A stretch of 19,167 nt of DNA, from contig CAYGAM010000041.1 of NCBI GenBank assembly GCA_964347915.1, forward strand, positions 1-19,167. The letters run 5' to 3'. Positions within the stretch are counted from its first letter, which is position 1; each line of letters starts with the position of its first letter. Under the pieces are notes generated by a model. That model was given only the letters and a program-made list of their open reading frames with translations. It was not told the DNA's origin and did no database searches. The stretch comes from CAYGAM01 sp964347915 (GTDB lineage: Archaea; Thermoproteota; Nitrososphaeria; Nitrososphaerales; Nitrosopumilaceae). A program made the translations under genes and the position numbers. Below are positions 6,710 to 13,975 of this stretch, piece after piece.

Positions 6710-8041
6710 TCAAATTTTGTCCAGGCCCATTTTTTTCAGGGCCCTGCCTCCTCCGCGCCCCCTGGAAGACTTGATTATGTTCTTTGACGTGTTGTAGCTC
6801 TTTATGAGCTCCTTTACGTCGTGCTTTGTCCAGCCGGAGCCGCGAGCAATTCTTTGCTGCCTTGTGGCGTTTATGATATCTGGATTCTCCTTTTCCGCCT
6901 TTGTCATGCTCTGTATTATGTAGCGCCATTTGCTGAGCCGCTCTTCCGCCTTGTCCAAGTCCGATTCCTTGGCTAATTTTGATCCGCCTGGCAGGTTCTC
7001 CATCAAGCTGCGGACAGAGGATGTCTTGGTGAACTCTTCAATTTGGTGGTAAAAGTCCTCCATGTTCATTTTGCCTCTGTACACTCTCTTCATTCTCTCC
7101 TCACTGCCTTCGGATTCCAGCCGCTTTGCCATGTCCAAGATTGCCTGAACATCGCCCATGTCAAGCAGCCTCCCGACGAACCTTGTCGGAGAAAATTTCT
7201 CAAGATCGCCTATCCTCTCGCCCGTTCCTATATACATCACCTGGGCTCCTGTAGCAGCTGATGCTGCAAGCGCCCCGCCTCCTTTGGCCGAGCTGTCAAG
7301 CTTTGTAATTACTATGCCGCCTACCGGAACCGTTTTATGAAATGCCTCTGCCTGGGCATAGCATCTGCGGCCGATTGTGCCGTCCACTACAAGAAGGCTC
7401 AGGTCCGGCTCGGCAGCACTGCTTATTCGCTGCATCTCTTCCAGCAGCTCGGACTCGTCCTTGTGCCTGCCTGCCGTGTCTATAAGCAGGATATCAAGAT
7501 CTGCGTCCGCAAAGCGGCGCAGCCCGCGCCTTACTATCTGGGCCGGATCGTCGCTTCCCTCTTCGCCGTACACCTCTGTCTTTGCTTTTGCGCACATTGT
7601 CTTTAGCTGAACCAGCGCTCCCGGCCTGTACGTGTCTGCTCCAATTACGCCCACCCTGTATCCCTGCTTTGTGAGAAACATGGCAAGCTTTGACGTAACA
7701 GTGGTTTTGCCGCTTCCCTGAATGCCAAGCATTAGAATCTTGTTCGTGCGTCCATGCTTGAACTCAAACTTGGCCTCTGCCCCCAGCAGCCCGGAGAGCT
7801 CCTCGTACAGTATCTTGACAATATGATCCTTTCTTGGCAGGCCGGGCGGCGGCGTTTCGTTCAGCGCCCTTTCTTCCAGCCTCTCTGATATCTTGAGCAC
7901 CAGCTTGGTGTCTACGTCAGCCTCCAGAAGAGAGTACTGCAGGTTTTTCGCAAGTTCCTTTATGAGTTTTTTATCAACGCCGGAAGAGCTTACTATTTTT
8001 TTAATGGCCGCCCTCAGGCCGCCTTTGAGGTTGTCTAGCAC
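6710..8041 (-). CDS. srp54: Signal recognition particle protein SRP54
   Basis: SRP54 (Ffh) binds signal peptides and 7S RNA and delivers ribosomes to the membrane through its GTPase partner FtsY. The 443 residues show the helical N domain (1-95), the GTPase G domain with P loop GIQGSGKTT (106-114), DTYRPGA, DTAGRH and TKLD, and the Met-rich M domain (about 300-443). The M domain includes the RNA-binding stretch RIARGSGWT. The tail is unusually basic and glycine-rich (RGRGGGRALKK). The start is GTG at 8041; the N-terminus MLDNLKGGLRAAIKK fits archaeal SRP54, so the start is good. It overlaps the end of dph6 by 41 bases, so the two are probably co-transcribed and translationally coupled. The partner FtsY and the 7S RNA gene are not here. 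Confidence 0.97.
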   Translation of the reverse strand: MLDNLKGGLRAAIKKIVSSSGVDKKLIKELAKNLQYSLLEADVDTKLVLKISERLEERALNETPPPGLPRKDHIVKILYEELSGLLGAEAKFEFKHGRTNKILMLGIQGSGKTTVTSKLAMFLTKQGYRVGVIGADTYRPGALVQLKTMCAKAKTEVYGEEGSDDPAQIVRRGLRRFADADLDILLIDTAGRHKDESELLEEMQRISSAAEPDLSLLVVDGTIGRRCYAQAEAFHKTVPVGGIVITKLDSSAKGGGALAASAATGAQVMYIGTGERIGDLEKFSPTRFVGRLLDMGDVQAILDMAKRLESEGSEERMKRVYRGKMNMEDFYHQIEEFTKTSSVRSLMENLPGGSKLAKESDLDKAEERLSKWRYIIQSMTKAEKENPDIINATRQQRIARGSGWTKHDVKELIKSYNTSKNIIKSSRGRGGGRALKKMGLDKI

Positions 8042-8729
8042 CGTAGTCTATTTCTGCCGTCTTTATTTCAAACTTTCCTCGGTACCCGTCCCAGTGCGGC
8101 GCGCCGGTTACGGATATCGGCGCGACAAACAGCGGACAGTCCAGAACGAATGTCTCGGCCTCGCCTCCTTCAAAGCTCTGATTGAACCCAAACTTTTTTG
8201 CCAGGCTCTCCAGCACTGGGAGGCTGTCCTGGGTTATTTCTCTGCCCAGCCATGCTCCGTCAAGGCCGTCTGATGCAACGCTGGTTATGATGAATCTGAA
8301 TCTGTTCTCCAGCAGTTCGCGCATATATTCCGCCTGGTCCTTTTGCCATATTGGAGATACCATCTCCAGATCAAGCCTGCTGCATATTCCCGCAAATGCG
8401 TTGTATTGGAACCTGCTCAAAATTCCGCCGTGGACGATGCCGTCTATTTCGTATTCGCGCTTTGCCTCTGCAAGTTCGGCATGAATTACTGCAAGCTCCA
8501 TGCCAGGATCCGGCGGTGACTCTGCATATCTCTGAGGCAGGCCCATTGCCCTGGCCTGCACTGCTGTCGCGCGCATGCCGGGATGATGCAGCAGCATGCT
8601 TTCGGGAGATTTTGGGGCTACGGTAACAAGGCATGCAGTTTCATGACCGAGCTGACGCGCGCGATACACGGCATATGCGCTGTCCTTTCCTCCTGAAAAG
8701 AGCGCAGCAAGCCGCAGCGATTCTGTCAT
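8001..8729 (-). CDS. dph6: Dph6-type diphthine-ammonia ligase (PP-loop ATPase)
   Basis: This family adenylates diphthine on elongation factor aEF2 and amidates it, the last step of diphthamide synthesis. The 242-aa protein carries the PP-loop FSGGKDSAYA (about 11-20), IDGIVHGGILSRFQ in the middle, and the C-terminal signature EGGEAETFVLDCPLF. ATG 8729 is chosen because a TATA-like box sits 21-28 bases upstream. The frame is open further, to 8837, but those residues do not match the family. The last dozen residues (RQPQRRPEGGH) run past the normal family end and overlap the SRP54 start in another frame. The genes dph6 and srp54 form one operon tied to translation and secretion. Confidence 0.9.
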   Translation of the reverse strand: MTESLRLAALFSGGKDSAYAVYRARQLGHETACLVTVAPKSPESMLLHHPGMRATAVQARAMGLPQRYAESPPDPGMELAVIHAELAEAKREYEIDGIVHGGILSRFQYNAFAGICSRLDLEMVSPIWQKDQAEYMRELLENRFRFIITSVASDGLDGAWLGREITQDSLPVLESLAKKFGFNQSFEGGEAETFVLDCPLFVAPISVTGAPHWDGYRGKFEIKTAEIDYGARQPQRRPEGGH

Positions 8730-8749
8730 GCGGCGCATCAGACAGCCTG

Positions 8750-8757
8750 ATATTTTT
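8750..8757 (-). promoter_or_regulatory. TATA-like box of the dph6-srp54 operon
   Basis: AAAAATAT on the minus strand, 21-28 bases upstream of ATG 8729. It selects that start over the longer open frame. Confidence 0.6.
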
Positions 8758-8793
8758 GGGTTGCCGGCGCGCGCCGTCTGCTGGCGGAAAAAA

Positions 8794-8820
8794 GGGAGGG
8801 GGGGGCGCATTTTCGCGCCC
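8794..8820. repeat. G-run and GC hairpin in a divergent promoter region
   Basis: A GGG-A-G8 run (8794-8805) merges into a perfect 6-bp hairpin, GGGCGC (8803-8808) with GCGCCC (8815-8820), around a 6-base loop. It lies between the divergent promoters of dph6 and the 32-aa protein. It could separate the two promoters; no function is shown. Confidence 0.4.
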
Positions 8821-8840
8821 TGCCCCGCACTACACAACAG

Positions 8841-8849
8841 TTATCTAAT
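8841..8849 (+). promoter_or_regulatory. TATA-like box of the 32-aa basic protein
   Basis: TTATCTAAT lies 20-28 bases upstream of the ATG at 8869. Confidence 0.5.
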
Positions 8850-8868
8850 CACGAATGCCATGCTAGTT

Positions 8869-8967
8869 ATGCCCAGAAAGAGAGGCAAGCATCAGCGATC
8901 GGCGGATCAAAAGGCGGCGAGAAGGACGGCAAAGAGAACCAAGGGCGGCAAGCCGCGTTCCAGATAA
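8869..8967 (+). CDS. Very small basic protein, 32 aa
   Basis: A 32-residue protein, MPRKRGKHQRSADQ then KAARRTAKRTKGG and ending KPRSR, with about half its residues Lys or Arg and no hydrophobic core. An upstream ATG at 8860 would add MLV. The TATA-like box spacing favours 8869 and a leaderless mRNA. Such a peptide would bind nucleic acid, for example rRNA, or be intrinsically disordered. I do not recognise a named family. Support is the promoter spacing and the strong, non-random composition. It could still be a chance frame. Confidence 0.55.
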   Translation: MPRKRGKHQRSADQKAARRTAKRTKGGKPRSR

Positions 8968-9173
8968 TTTGCACGGCACACCTGACTGCAAAACCGCAGG
9001 CTTGAGAGAGAGCACGCGCAGCATCTGAAGCGGGAAGAGCAAACGCACAATACAAAACAGAATGATTTCATCTGACACTGCATCAGGCATGCGCCATGCT
9101 TGAGAGAGCGCGCATTCTTTGCATGCTATAACATTTTTACAATCAAGGTTTTAGCCTAAATCTGTTGAATCCG

Positions 9174-9872
9174 ATGTTCAGAATAGAGGAGGCGCACAAG
9201 AACGGCGCCCTGCCGGAGAATGTCTACAGTCTCATAACAGAGAGGGCTCCGCTTGCATACTCTGGAATAGACAGAATAGAGAGAGCATCGGGCATCACAT
9301 TCCCCATATCCTACATTGAGCCTGCCATTCTTGTTACGCCGCATGATCCAAGCACGTTTCAGTTTGGAATAATGTATGCTAGAACCATACCCCTAGTTCT
9401 AAGCGACAAAATTCAGGTGGTGATTCAGATATGCGCGCCACTCGTTGCATACGGACTGAAAGGAACGATTCATGCCGTTCTTGCGCACGAATTTCTTCAC
9501 TATTTGGAACTGCTAAGGCGAATATCGCGAATGCGCCTGCTCTCTGATGAGATAACAGGCAGCATATTTGAGAGCGTGTATGCCGACGAGTCGCGGCTCT
9601 TTGAACCTCAGGCAGTATTTACGGACAGAACGCTTGTGAGGCACATTACGAAAAAATTTCCTGCAGGCTTTAGGGACTACAAGCTGGAAGACAAGGTGGT
9701 CAAAATGTGGATAGAGCGCGGACTCGCAAAGTCAAGCATTGCCCTGGACCGCAACTTTACGCGAATGTCGGCCGAAAAGCTTGCGTCAGCGCCGCTTGAT
9801 TCAGAATTTGTGTCCAGGCTGGATGAAATAGAATCAAAGAGCGAAAGAATCAGAAAGCGCATCATATACTAG
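9174..9872 (+). CDS. Putative zinc-metallopeptidase-like protein (HEFLH), 232 aa
   Basis: The only clear motif is HEFLH at 105-109 in AVLAHEFLHYLELL, the HExxH of zincin peptidases: two His bind zinc and the Glu is the catalytic base. A third ligand could be E139 in YADES, but this is a guess. There is no signal peptide or membrane helix, so it would act in the cytoplasm. A hydrophobic stretch (QVVIQICAPLVAYGL) precedes the motif, and the C-terminus is a charged helix (RLDEIESKSERIRKR). The start is uncertain: ATG 9174 is used; TTG 9165 would add MNP, and the AT-rich box at 9134-9142 fits either. It stands alone between unrelated genes, and the substrate is unknown. Confidence 0.75.
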   Translation: MFRIEEAHKNGALPENVYSLITERAPLAYSGIDRIERASGITFPISYIEPAILVTPHDPSTFQFGIMYARTIPLVLSDKIQVVIQICAPLVAYGLKGTIHAVLAHEFLHYLELLRRISRMRLLSDEITGSIFESVYADESRLFEPQAVFTDRTLVRHITKKFPAGFRDYKLEDKVVKMWIERGLAKSSIALDRNFTRMSAEKLASAPLDSEFVSRLDEIESKSERIRKRIIY

Positions 9873-9975
9873 CGAGGACGGAAAGGCCGCATTTTGCGAA
9901 TGCAAAGCTGCAGGAATCTGCAAATGCCGGAACAGCCGAATTCTAAATTATCGCATGCTGGGTTGCATGAGCATG

Positions 9976-10146
9976 CTAGGAAAATTCTGTCAGCCCGCAC
10001 TTGCCGCAGTGGTGGCGGTTCTTGTGGTTGGACATGAATACGCCGTTGCCGCACCTTGAGCACAGTTTTCTGGAGCGGCTGATCTTGTCCTCCTTTATGT
10101 CATAGTATGTGTGAATTTTGGCGCTGGAGCCTTTTCTTCCCGCCAT
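9976..10146 (-). CDS. rps27ae: 30S ribosomal protein S27ae
   Basis: A 56-aa zinc-ribbon protein of the small ribosomal subunit. It begins MAGRKGSSAKIHTYY and has two zinc-binding pairs, CSRC (29-32) and CGKC (47-50), with GVFMSNHKNRHH between them and the usual ending. This equals the C-terminal ribosomal part of eukaryotic ubiquitin-S27a; the archaeal protein has no ubiquitin. It starts two bases after the S24e stop, so the two are one operon, an arrangement common in archaea. Confidence 0.95.
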   Translation of the reverse strand: MAGRKGSSAKIHTYYDIKEDKISRSRKLCSRCGNGVFMSNHKNRHHCGKCGLTEFS

Positions 10147-10148
10147 TG

Positions 10149-10490
10149 CTATTGTTCCTTGGCCGTCTCCGGCTGTCCTGCTGCGTCTTCCGGCGGGCTT
10201 TGGGCAGCCTTTGCCTTTGCGAATCGTTTCATTATGCCTGGGTTTATGTGCTCCTTTGCCAGCTTTTCATCGTCGTACACGTAAAAGATGCCGTCCGCGT
10301 CAGTCCTGCCGACATGATTCTTTAGTATTATTGGAACCACAATTTTGCCTTCCAGCCCAAGCTCTTTTGTTACCATGAATACAGCGTCCATTTTTCCAAG
10401 CTTGCCTCCCATTCCTGGAAACTTGCATGATATCTCCCTTCTGGAAAGAAATCTGTTTTCAACGTCGCTCTGAGTTACCATTACAGACAT
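10149..10490 (-). CDS. rps24e: 30S ribosomal protein S24e
   Basis: An archaeal/eukaryotic small-subunit protein, 113 aa. Family hallmarks are ENRFLSRREI near the start, the strand GKIVVPIILKNHVGRTDADG, and YVYDDEKLAKEHINP. The last 25 residues are a low-complexity tail rich in Ala, Pro, Gln and Glu (AQSPPEDAAGQPETAKEQ) beyond the conserved core. The ATG at 10490 has a clear TATA box (TTTATAAG) 24-31 bases upstream. An internal ATG three codons in is possible but gives poorer spacing. It leads the operon with S27ae. Confidence 0.95.
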   Translation of the reverse strand: MSVMVTQSDVENRFLSRREISCKFPGMGGKLGKMDAVFMVTKELGLEGKIVVPIILKNHVGRTDADGIFYVYDDEKLAKEHINPGIMKRFAKAKAAQSPPEDAAGQPETAKEQ

Positions 10491-10513
10491 TGAATGACAA
10501 CCTCAACCAAGTT

Positions 10514-10521
10514 CTTATAAA
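10514..10521 (-). promoter_or_regulatory. TATA box of the S24e-S27ae operon
   Basis: TTTATAAG on the minus strand, 24-31 bases before the ATG at 10490; it is among the best TATA matches in the window. Confidence 0.7.
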
Positions 10522-10644
10522 TCTTAGATCTGCCGCGCGCTAAAGGAATTTGTGTGATCCCGAAATTAGTTCGCACTCCCGGCTTCGTTTCGTCGCGCCT
10601 CACTGCCTTGTCACCCCTGCTTTTATGCTAATCCGCTCAACTGG

Positions 10645-10662
10645 CAAGATACGCCTATCTTG
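10645..10662. repeat. 7-bp perfect inverted repeat
   Basis: CAAGATA (10645-10651), loop CGCC, TATCTTG (10656-10662). It overlaps the end of the transposase remnant and may be part of the former element's end or terminator. Confidence 0.5.
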
Positions 10663-10816
10663 ATTGCTTGGTTACAATCGCGCCTTTCTCTGGCATCTTT
10701 CTTAGGAATGCTTTGGCGGGCGTCCTTGGCGCATCCGCGCTAAGCGGCATGTGCGGTCTAATGCTGTTCCGCCAGTGCATGATCTTAGGAATATCCTTGA
10801 ACCGTTTCTGCTTCTG
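10655..10816 (-). pseudogene. C-terminal remnant of a DDE transposase
   Basis: The frame ending at 10655 encodes DIPKIMHWRNSIRPHM, then LSADAPRTPAKAFLRKMPEKG. This matches the typical end of DDE-type IS transposases, where a W-Y-N-x-x-R-P-H-x-x-L segment is followed by TPAEAF-x-RK. WYN has become WRN. The frame upstream does not continue into a catalytic domain, so only the last 50 or so residues survive. The element family cannot be named from this piece. It marks an old insertion between S24e and the alcohol dehydrogenase. Confidence 0.6.
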
Positions 10817-10925
10817 TTCTGTCTCGCCATGAAATCTCGCTGGATGACATCGTACAAAAAAAGCTGGCGCTGTTTGAAAGCGCACCTGTTTCCAAAACCC
10901 AAACCACTCATGCAATGCTCATATT

Positions 10926-10933
10926 CATATAAT
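10926..10933 (+). promoter_or_regulatory. TATA box of the alcohol dehydrogenase
   Basis: CATATAAT lies 22-29 bases upstream of ATG 10955. It rejects the longer open frame starting at 10751. Confidence 0.65.
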
Positions 10934-10954
10934 CAAAAAGACGCAAATGATGTG

Positions 10955-11980
10955 ATGAAGACGGCGTTTATTGCTGAATCTGCAAGCGTCGGCATAAGGG
11001 ACGACGCCGACCCAAGACCAGGCAGAGGCGATGTCCTAGTAGAAATGCGGGCATGCGGAATTTGCGGCTCGGACGTAGAAAAGGTGTTTGGCAGATACGG
11101 ACAGCCTTCAAGAAGGCTTGGGCATGAACCGGCGGGAGTTGTAAAAGAGATTGGAGAGGATGTGAGTCAAGTGGACATAGGAGACAGGGTGTTTGCGCAT
11201 CATCACGTTCCCTGCTATTCGTGCCGCTATTGCAGCCATGGAAACGAGACCATGTGTCCAAAATATTATGAGACCAATCTTGTTCCCTGCGGACTGGCAG
11301 AAAAGTTTGTCGTGCCTGAATGGAATGTAAGGCGCGGCGGACTGCTCAAGCTGCCGGATTCGGTAAGCTTTGAGGAAGCGTCCCTGATCGAGCCGCTGGC
11401 ATGCTGCATTAGATCATGGACCAAGATAGCGCATCAGCGAGGCGACTCGGTGGCAGTGTACGGAATCGGCTCTACTGGAATGATGCATGCGATGCTGGCG
11501 CTAGAGTACGGCTTTGAGAATGTATTCTGCCTTGACGTAAACCAGTTTAGGCTGGACTTTGCGCAAAAGCTTCCAATTACAGGAGCAATCCATGCCCAGG
11601 ACCCGGAGAGAAAAGAAAAGATCATGTCCAAGACAGAGATCGGTGTGGATGCCGCAGTGGTGTCTACGGGAAGCCTTGCAGCATTGAAGGACGCCGTTCG
11701 CATGCTGAGGAGGGGCGGAACTTTGATGATGTTTGGCGTGCCGTCGGCAGGAGATTCTCTCGGCATTGACATGAGCGACATATATTCCAGGGAGATTACA
11801 ATATCTACAAGCTATGCCGCGTCAGACAAGGATACGAAAGCAGCCTTGGATATGATTGACAGCAAAAAAATTCCCGTACATCAGATGATAACGCACAGAT
11901 ACGGACTGCAGGACTCGCGCGAGGCGTTTGAGCATGCGCATTCGGGCCGCGACGCCATGAAGATAATAATCACAAACTAG
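10955..11980 (+). CDS. Zinc-dependent alcohol dehydrogenase (MDR family)
   Basis: A 341-aa medium-chain dehydrogenase that oxidises an alcohol or polyol with a nicotinamide cofactor. Catalytic zinc ligands are in ACGICGSD (C34 or C37, with D40) and GHEPAG (H57, E58). The structural zinc is held by C87, C90, C93 and C101. The Rossmann motif VYGIGSTGMMHA is followed by CLDVN, whose Asp suggests NAD rather than NADP. The sequence resembles the threonine/sorbitol dehydrogenase branch, but the substrate cannot be read. The frame is open upstream to 10751, but those residues overlap the transposase remnant and are not family-like; ATG 10955 has a TATA box at the right distance. It stands alone. Confidence 0.93.
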   Translation: MKTAFIAESASVGIRDDADPRPGRGDVLVEMRACGICGSDVEKVFGRYGQPSRRLGHEPAGVVKEIGEDVSQVDIGDRVFAHHHVPCYSCRYCSHGNETMCPKYYETNLVPCGLAEKFVVPEWNVRRGGLLKLPDSVSFEEASLIEPLACCIRSWTKIAHQRGDSVAVYGIGSTGMMHAMLALEYGFENVFCLDVNQFRLDFAQKLPITGAIHAQDPERKEKIMSKTEIGVDAAVVSTGSLAALKDAVRMLRRGGTLMMFGVPSAGDSLGIDMSDIYSREITISTSYAASDKDTKAALDMIDSKKIPVHQMITHRYGLQDSREAFEHAHSGRDAMKIIITN

Positions 11981-12119
11981 GGCCGTCTAAGCCTAAAAAA
12001 AGCCTGCAGGCCGTATCGTACTCGTGCCTGAACCGGCTGCCTTTTACTGCGCCCGCTTTCTGCCTCGTACCTGAGCAGCCCGTTGCTAAAAATACGCGCA
12101 AATTCTAGTCTGGGAAAAG

Positions 12120-12128
12120 TTGATTAAC
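12120..12128 (+). promoter_or_regulatory. TATA-like box of the 99-aa gene
   Basis: TTGATTAAC lies 22-30 bases upstream of the ATG at 12150. Confidence 0.5.
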
Positions 12129-12149
12129 TCTGCATGAGAGAGCAGTACC

Positions 12150-12449
12150 ATGACTGAAATTGACTCTCAAAAGGACGTATACTTGTTTCTGCACGGCAGA
12201 ATGGATCTGAGCGACGCAGCTGTCGGCGCGCTTGAATCATCTGGCTTTGCCAGGGAACGGATTGCAATGGCCGCTCCCGACAAGGCAGGAGCTGTGGGAG
12301 ACTATATGGCAATGCTGTGGAGTCCGCCAAATCCTGATCGCATAAAGATTCAAAAAATAACCAAAGTAGAGCCGGCAGAACCAAAAGGGATGATTGGAGT
12401 GTGGAAAGGCGTCTCAAAAGACGACCTGTTTGAAATACCATTAAGCTAG
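12150..12449 (+). CDS. Unknown protein, 99 aa
   Basis: A small soluble protein I do not recognise. It has the strand DVYLFLHGRMD, a helix SDAAVGALESSGFARERI, then IAMAAPDKAGAVGDYMAML and a proline-rich turn SPPNPDRIKIQKI. It ends KGMIGVWKGVSKDDLFEIPLS. The compact beta-alpha pattern and the run of conserved-looking Gly/Pro turns suggest a real folded domain, possibly ligand-binding. The TATA-like box 30 bases upstream supports the start. It is followed by an unassigned open stretch in another frame (12434-12604). Confidence 0.7.
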   Translation: MTEIDSQKDVYLFLHGRMDLSDAAVGALESSGFARERIAMAAPDKAGAVGDYMAMLWSPPNPDRIKIQKITKVEPAEPKGMIGVWKGVSKDDLFEIPLS

Positions 12450-12604
12450 GGCGATATGCGGTTGCCGCAAGCGCGGATGATCTGCTGGCGGCGATCCGCA
12501 GCTTGAAATGCCGCCAGTCTGACATTATCCTGCCGTCAGCGCATCCCGTCCTGCATGGGCAGCCTGCAGCAGCGGCTCTTGATCTTGATGCTGCATTGGC
12601 ATAG
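12434..12604 (+). pseudogene. Protein-like open stretch without a start codon
   Basis: In the frame two bases on from the 99-aa gene, codons are open from just after TGA 12431-12433 to TAG 12602-12604. The product reads RYAVAASADDLLAAIRSLK, then CRQSDIILPSAHPVLHGQP and an Ala/Asp/Leu-rich tail. Composition is protein-like, but there is no ATG or GTG; only TTG and CTG codons lie inside. It may be the decayed end of a lost gene, or an extension reached by a frameshift at the end of the 99-aa gene. Neither is proven. Confidence 0.25.
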
Positions 12605-12641
12605 TTTTCGGACATGCACAAAAGGCATGCCAAAAGCAATC

Positions 12642-12649
12642 CTTAAGAA
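12642..12649 (+). promoter_or_regulatory. TATA-like box of the aldolase gene
   Basis: CTTAAGAA lies 22-29 bases upstream of ATG 12671. Confidence 0.45.
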
Positions 12650-12670
12650 AGGCATTGCCGTTGCCATGTC

Positions 12671-13471
12671 ATGGACTGGGGACTCCGAAACCGTCTTGCC
12701 CGAATAATCAAGCCGGCAGACAACCGCGCGCTGATGCTGGCAATAGATCATGGATATTTTCTGGGGCCCACTGCAAGCCTGGAGATTCCAAAAAATACCG
12801 CAAGACCGCTGATAAAGTACTGCGATTCGCTGATGCTCACGCGCGGCGTGCTGCGCACATCCATAGATCCCAGGCACTCTGTTCCCATAGTGCTTCGCGT
12901 ATCCGGAGGCAGCAGCATCATAGGCGAAGATCTCTCCCAGGAAGATATCACTGTAAGCGCAAAGGACGCCATTAGGCTCAACGCATCGGCGCTTGCGATG
13001 TCGATATTCGTAGGCTCAAAGTACGAGTATCAGACAATAGTGAACCTGGGCAGGCTGGTAAGCGAGGCGGAAGAGTATGGAATGCCGGTTCTTGCAGTAA
13101 CGGCAGTTGGCAAGGACATGGGGAAGGATGAAAGATACCTGTCGCTCGCATGCAGGATAGCAGCAGAGCAGGGAGCCCACATTGTAAAGACCTACTATTG
13201 CGAAAACTTTGAACGGGTGATCGAATCCTGTCCGGTTCCGGTCATAATTGCCGGAGGCAAAAAACTGCCGGAACGGGACGCACTGCAGCTTACATACGAC
13301 GCAATAATGGCCGGCGCGGTAGGCGTGGACATGGGGCGAAACATATGGCAGTCTGAGAACCCGGTGCCGATGATAAGGGCAGTGAGGGCGATAGTGCATG
13401 AAAATGCGGATGTCGATACCGCATACGAAATCTATGCCAAGCTCTGCAGCCAGGCAAAGGCTCCGGCATAG
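12671..13471 (+). CDS. DhnA/LsrF-type class I aldolase-family enzyme
   Basis: A 266-aa TIM-barrel protein. The N-terminus MDWGLRNRLARIIKP followed by LMLAIDHGYFLGPT is typical of the LsrF/DhnA group. This group includes archaeal fructose-bisphosphate aldolase, the ADH synthase of the archaeal aromatic amino acid route, and LsrF thiolase. The Schiff-base lysine is probably K in AHIVKTYYC. Phosphate-binding glycines occur in PVIIAGGKK and GAVGVDMGRNIWQS. The sequence is closest in wording to LsrF, but quorum-signal breakdown is not expected here, so sugar-phosphate or aromatic precursor metabolism is more likely. The start is ATG 12671 with a TATA-like box at the usual distance. It ends 17 bases from the convergent SnoaL-like gene. 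Confidence 0.88.
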   Translation: MDWGLRNRLARIIKPADNRALMLAIDHGYFLGPTASLEIPKNTARPLIKYCDSLMLTRGVLRTSIDPRHSVPIVLRVSGGSSIIGEDLSQEDITVSAKDAIRLNASALAMSIFVGSKYEYQTIVNLGRLVSEAEEYGMPVLAVTAVGKDMGKDERYLSLACRIAAEQGAHIVKTYYCENFERVIESCPVPVIIAGGKKLPERDALQLTYDAIMAGAVGVDMGRNIWQSENPVPMIRAVRAIVHENADVDTAYEIYAKLCSQAKAPA

Positions 13472-13488
13472 CATTCTATGCGCGCATG

Positions 13489-13899
13489 TCATCTGACGCG
13501 CTTTGGGCCAGGCATTTCGGACATGTGTATGTGGACAATTTTCCAGTCTGGACGCTTTGCCAGCACGAATGTGGCCCTGTTTCTTACCGAGACATGCTCG
13601 CCCGTGAATGACTTGTTGTCGACAAGCATTCCGCTCTGCCGCACCTCGAATGCAGCTATTGCCGCATCTCCCAGCATGCTCACCCTGGGATTTATTATTT
13701 CGTATGCATAGTCGGCAATGCCTGCAAATCGCAGCTCCTGGAGCGCAATGCTTGTGTCAAAATCCTTGAGATCATAAGGCGGCAGGTCTGAAAAGCTGGA
13801 ATATTCCGCGCCCTGCGCCTGAATATCCTTGAGCTTTGCCATGTCCTTGGTTATGCCAATCTGAAAGAACGCGTCAATTACGCCTGCAATGTCTGACAA
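13489..13899 (-). CDS. SnoaL-like / NTF2-fold protein
   Basis: A 136-aa cone-shaped alpha+beta barrel protein of the SnoaL/DUF4440 type, judged by pattern. An N-terminal helix (DIAGVIDAFFQIG) is followed by EYSSFSDLPPYDL, strands ISMLGDAAIAAFEVRQSG-like in RVSMLGDAAIAAFEV, and the closing motif RPDWKIVHIHMSEMP, which is very typical. Family members are small enzymes or ligand-binding proteins; no catalytic role can be assigned. The start is TTG 13899: TTTTAAAC lies 25-32 bases upstream, and the longer frame to 13995 would run into the divergent thiDN gene. The two genes share a 76-bp divergent promoter region. Confidence 0.75.
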   Translation of the reverse strand: MSDIAGVIDAFFQIGITKDMAKLKDIQAQGAEYSSFSDLPPYDLKDFDTSIALQELRFAGIADYAYEIINPRVSMLGDAAIAAFEVRQSGMLVDNKSFTGEHVSVRNRATFVLAKRPDWKIVHIHMSEMPGPKRVR

Positions 13900-13923
13900 T
13901 CTGCCGGTACTCTGGCTGCGGCA

Positions 13924-13931
13924 GTTTAAAA
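13924..13931 (-). promoter_or_regulatory. TATA box of the SnoaL-like gene
   Basis: TTTTAAAC on the minus strand, 25-32 bases upstream of the TTG at 13899. It belongs to a self-complementary AAAATTTT core and lies 45-52 bases before the thiDN ATG on the other strand. Confidence 0.55.
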
Positions 13932-13975
13932 TTTTGCTGGTGCAAAGATTCAAGAATGGAATAATTGTTGCATGC

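Larger units (their letters stand above)
10491..10954. other. 464-bp stretch with a transposase remnant
   Basis: No intact gene. It holds the S24e promoter, a degraded transposase C-terminus (10655-10816, minus), a small inverted repeat at 10645-10662, and the promoter of the alcohol dehydrogenase. No full IS element with ends could be delimited. Confidence 0.6.

Noticed and set aside
6398..6787. Plus-strand frames between Pus10 and SRP54
   Set aside because: Cys/Arg-rich chance composition and overlap with the srp54 3' end.
8794..8805. G-quadruplex in the dph6 divergent region
   Set aside because: Only one short and one long G run; four separate G tracts are not present.
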